DNA of 7,911 nucleotides, taken from Prevotella sp. UBA4341 (GTDB lineage: Bacteria; Bacteroidota; Bacteroidia; Bacteroidales; Bacteroidaceae). This document shows, piece after piece, positions 7,217 through 7,911 of this stretch (position 1 is the stretch's first letter; each line of letters opens with the position of its first letter). The stretch spans positions 1 through 7,911 of the forward strand of contig DGTH01000160.1 in the NCBI GenBank assembly GCA_002393705.1, written 5' to 3'. The position numbers were made by a program, and so were the translations under genes. The notes below the pieces were generated by a model, which worked only from the letters and a program-made list of their open reading frames with translations, was not told where the DNA came from and did not search any database.

Positions 7217-7263
7217 ACATGTTCCACAAATTGTCAACTAAATGACAAAACTGTGGAACATGT
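7217..7263. repeat. Nested perfect inverted repeat next to the operon promoter
   Basis: Outer arms ACATGTTCCACA (7217-7228) and TGTGGAACATGT (7252-7263) are perfect 12-bp inverted copies. Inside them TTGTCA (7231-7236) and TGACAA (7243-7248) form a second perfect 6-bp pair with a 6-nt loop; two and three unpaired bases separate the two stems. The right outer arm contains unit 1 of the 9-bp array and the left arm its inverted copy. On the minus strand a short T-run follows the hairpin (TATCGTTTTTA), so it might also end the transcript of the gene at 7313-7756. Operator, terminator or both remain open. Confidence 0.8.
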
Positions 7264-7309
7264 AGAAAATGTGGAAAAATTTGGTGGAAAAAGTGGAAAA
7301 TGTGGAATC
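7252..7309. repeat. Array of six 9-bp TGTGGAAAA-like units in two blocks of three
   Basis: Head-to-tail 9-bp units lie at 7252, 7261, 7270, then a 4-bp spacer (7279-7282), then 7283, 7292 and 7301. The consensus is TGTGGAAAA. Unit 1 ends CA instead of AA, unit 2 has A at position 4, units 4 and 5 change the first base, and unit 6 ends TC. GGAA or AGAA recurs exactly every 9 bp inside each block, and an inverted copy is at 7220-7228. The reverse complement TTTTCCACA differs at one base from the DnaA box TTATCCACA. The array fills most of the gap between two minus-strand genes and encodes nothing plausible. Confidence 0.82.
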
Positions 7310-7312
7310 GCT

Positions 7313-7756
7313 TTATGCTACAAGAAGTACATCGTGCAGACCTGCCTCCAGCTTGCAGCACAAGTCGTCCAGGCGGTCGTAGCCCGCCAACGACTGCTTG
7401 CAGTGCTTCTTCTCCATCATGGAGTCAAAGAACTCCTTGCGGTTCCACTCCTTGTAAACCTTAGCTCCAAGATATCCTCTCCTGTAGCGGTTCACCTCAC
7501 TCGCCTTGCAGGCATGAGGCGCATAGGGAAACCAGTTGTTCATCTGTATGACGAATTTTGAGACCTTCGCCATGCCACTCTCAAATAAACGCATGTCGCA
7601 AGCAATACGCCATAAGGCAAACCACTCGTAGTCTGCGTTGAGCTGATAGACAAAGTTATTGTCTAACCATGCGTGTATGTTGCCGAAATTAATAGGGCGA
7701 CCGTCGATGAACTTCCTGAAAACGTAGTTCAAGTCTTTGATTTCTTTGTTGCTCAT
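7313..7756 (-). CDS. Orphan aromatic-rich protein of 147 residues
   Basis: No family is recognised. The 147-residue product begins MSNKEIKDLNYVFRKFIDGR and is rich in aromatic residues (Trp at 30, 45, 49, 75, 104; many Phe and Tyr) and in cysteine (53, 83, 119, 133, 134). It has no signal peptide or clear membrane helix, so a cytoplasmic location is likely. Segments such as ADYEWFALWRIACDMRLFES (41-60) and RRGYLGAKVYKEWNRKEFFD (92-111) look like folded amphipathic helices rather than random translation. The start at 7756 is supported by AGGAGG eight nucleotides upstream, and a promoter box lies about 80 bp upstream of the ATG. It is separated by the 9-bp array from the next minus-strand gene. 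That it is a real gene is well supported; its function is not. Confidence 0.72.
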   Translation of the reverse strand: MSNKEIKDLNYVFRKFIDGRPINFGNIHAWLDNNFVYQLNADYEWFALWRIACDMRLFESGMAKVSKFVIQMNNWFPYAPHACKASEVNRYRRGYLGAKVYKEWNRKEFFDSMMEKKHCKQSLAGYDRLDDLCCKLEAGLHDVLLVA

Positions 7757-7764
7757 ATTCTAAT

Positions 7765-7770
7765 CCTCCT
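7765..7770 (-). promoter_or_regulatory. Shine-Dalgarno site of the 147-residue orphan gene
   Basis: AGGAGG on the minus strand lies eight nucleotides before the ATG at 7754-7756. It is the second strong Shine-Dalgarno sequence in this cluster, while none is visible before the rhomboid, secDF or HU starts. It decides the start codon of a gene that lacks recognised homologues. Confidence 0.8.
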
Positions 7771-7838
7771 GTTTTTTAGTCAAATACTTCTTCAATCTTC
7801 TTTATATATATAATAAGGTGTGGGGTCGTTTACTACTG

Positions 7839-7846
7839 CAAAAGTA
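7839..7846 (-). promoter_or_regulatory. Probable promoter -7 box for the 147-residue orphan gene
   Basis: TACTTTTG on the minus strand matches TAnnTTTG, and transcription would start near 7832. That gives a leader of about 75 nt containing an alternating AT stretch (roughly 7803-7814). No TTG is present at the proper -33 distance, so the promoter may be weak or need an activator. The rest of 7757-7911 shows only two TAACTTT copies 15 bp apart (7870 and 7885), and no gene. Confidence 0.5.
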
Positions 7847-7911
7847 CTGAATATTTTTACATGTTGTCGTAACTTTACATTCTTTAACTTTCTTTTCTAC
7901 GAAAACGTTTG

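Noticed and set aside
7154..7237. N-terminal extension of the 157-residue orphan (start at 7237)
   Set aside because: The extension contains the TATCTTTG promoter box at 7194-7201 and its predicted transcript start, and begins inside the inverted repeat; the ATG at 7153 is better placed.
7252..7309. CRISPR-like array
   Set aside because: Units are 9 bp with no unique spacers, far shorter than CRISPR repeats, and no cas gene is nearby.
7158..7361. Short open frames on both strands across the 9-bp array
   Set aside because: Translations such as repeated HIFHFFH simply reflect the DNA repeat, and the frames overlap the end of a better supported gene.
7870..7891. Rightward promoter from two TAACTTT copies near the right edge
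   Set aside because: Neither copy ends in the required G (TAACTTTA, TAACTTTC) and no downstream gene is inside the window to support it.
1..7911. Integrase, transposase or terminal repeats that would mark a mobile element
   Set aside because: No such gene or end was seen; foreign origin of the right-hand cluster stays a guess based on gene content and translation signals.

Overview
The window looks like chromosomal DNA of a Bacteroidota member, most likely Prevotella or a close relative. The grounds are promoter boxes of the TAnnTTTG type, A-rich leaders mostly without Shine-Dalgarno sequences, a single-chain SecDF longer than usual, and HU-related proteins of a type known mainly from Bacteroides and relatives. 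The genus is inferred from overall character, not from a marker gene.

Layout, left to right. Positions 1-217 (minus strand) hold the N-terminal 72 codons of a canonical HU histone-like protein, cut by the window edge. A divergent intergenic region (218-440) carries a good leftward promoter for HU and a rightward promoter for the next unit. The plus strand then holds a rhomboid intramembrane protease (441-1367), directly abutted by a membrane-anchored endonuclease/exonuclease/phosphatase-fold protein (1368-2456). After a short gap with its own promoter comes secDF (2559-5636), the proton-driven accessory subunit of the Sec translocon. These three genes are envelope or housekeeping genes. The plus-strand block ends at a strong bidirectional terminator (5666-5717).

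The right third (5738-7756) is a minus-strand cluster of accessory character: an orphan 147-residue protein (7313-7756), an intergenic patch with unusual repeats (7217-7309), an orphan Trp-rich 157-residue protein (6680-7153), and two tandem HU-related DNA-binding proteins (6186-6641 and 5738-6163). The last three genes are closely spaced and read like one transcription unit starting near 7188. Two of the four cluster genes have near-perfect Shine-Dalgarno sequences, which is uncommon in this phylum.

The least expected structure is at 7217-7309. Six head-to-tail 9-bp units of consensus TGTGGAAAA (reverse complement TTTTCCACA, one base from the DnaA box TTATCCACA) lie in two blocks of three, with a seventh copy inverted so that it forms a perfect 12-bp inverted repeat with unit 1. 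A second, nested inverted repeat sits inside the first. The patch lies just upstream of the promoter for the HU-related operon. It could be a DnaA-type or other regulator binding array, a replication-related site, or partly a terminator; the sequence alone does not decide. No tRNA, rRNA, CRISPR array, transposase or integrase gene was seen.
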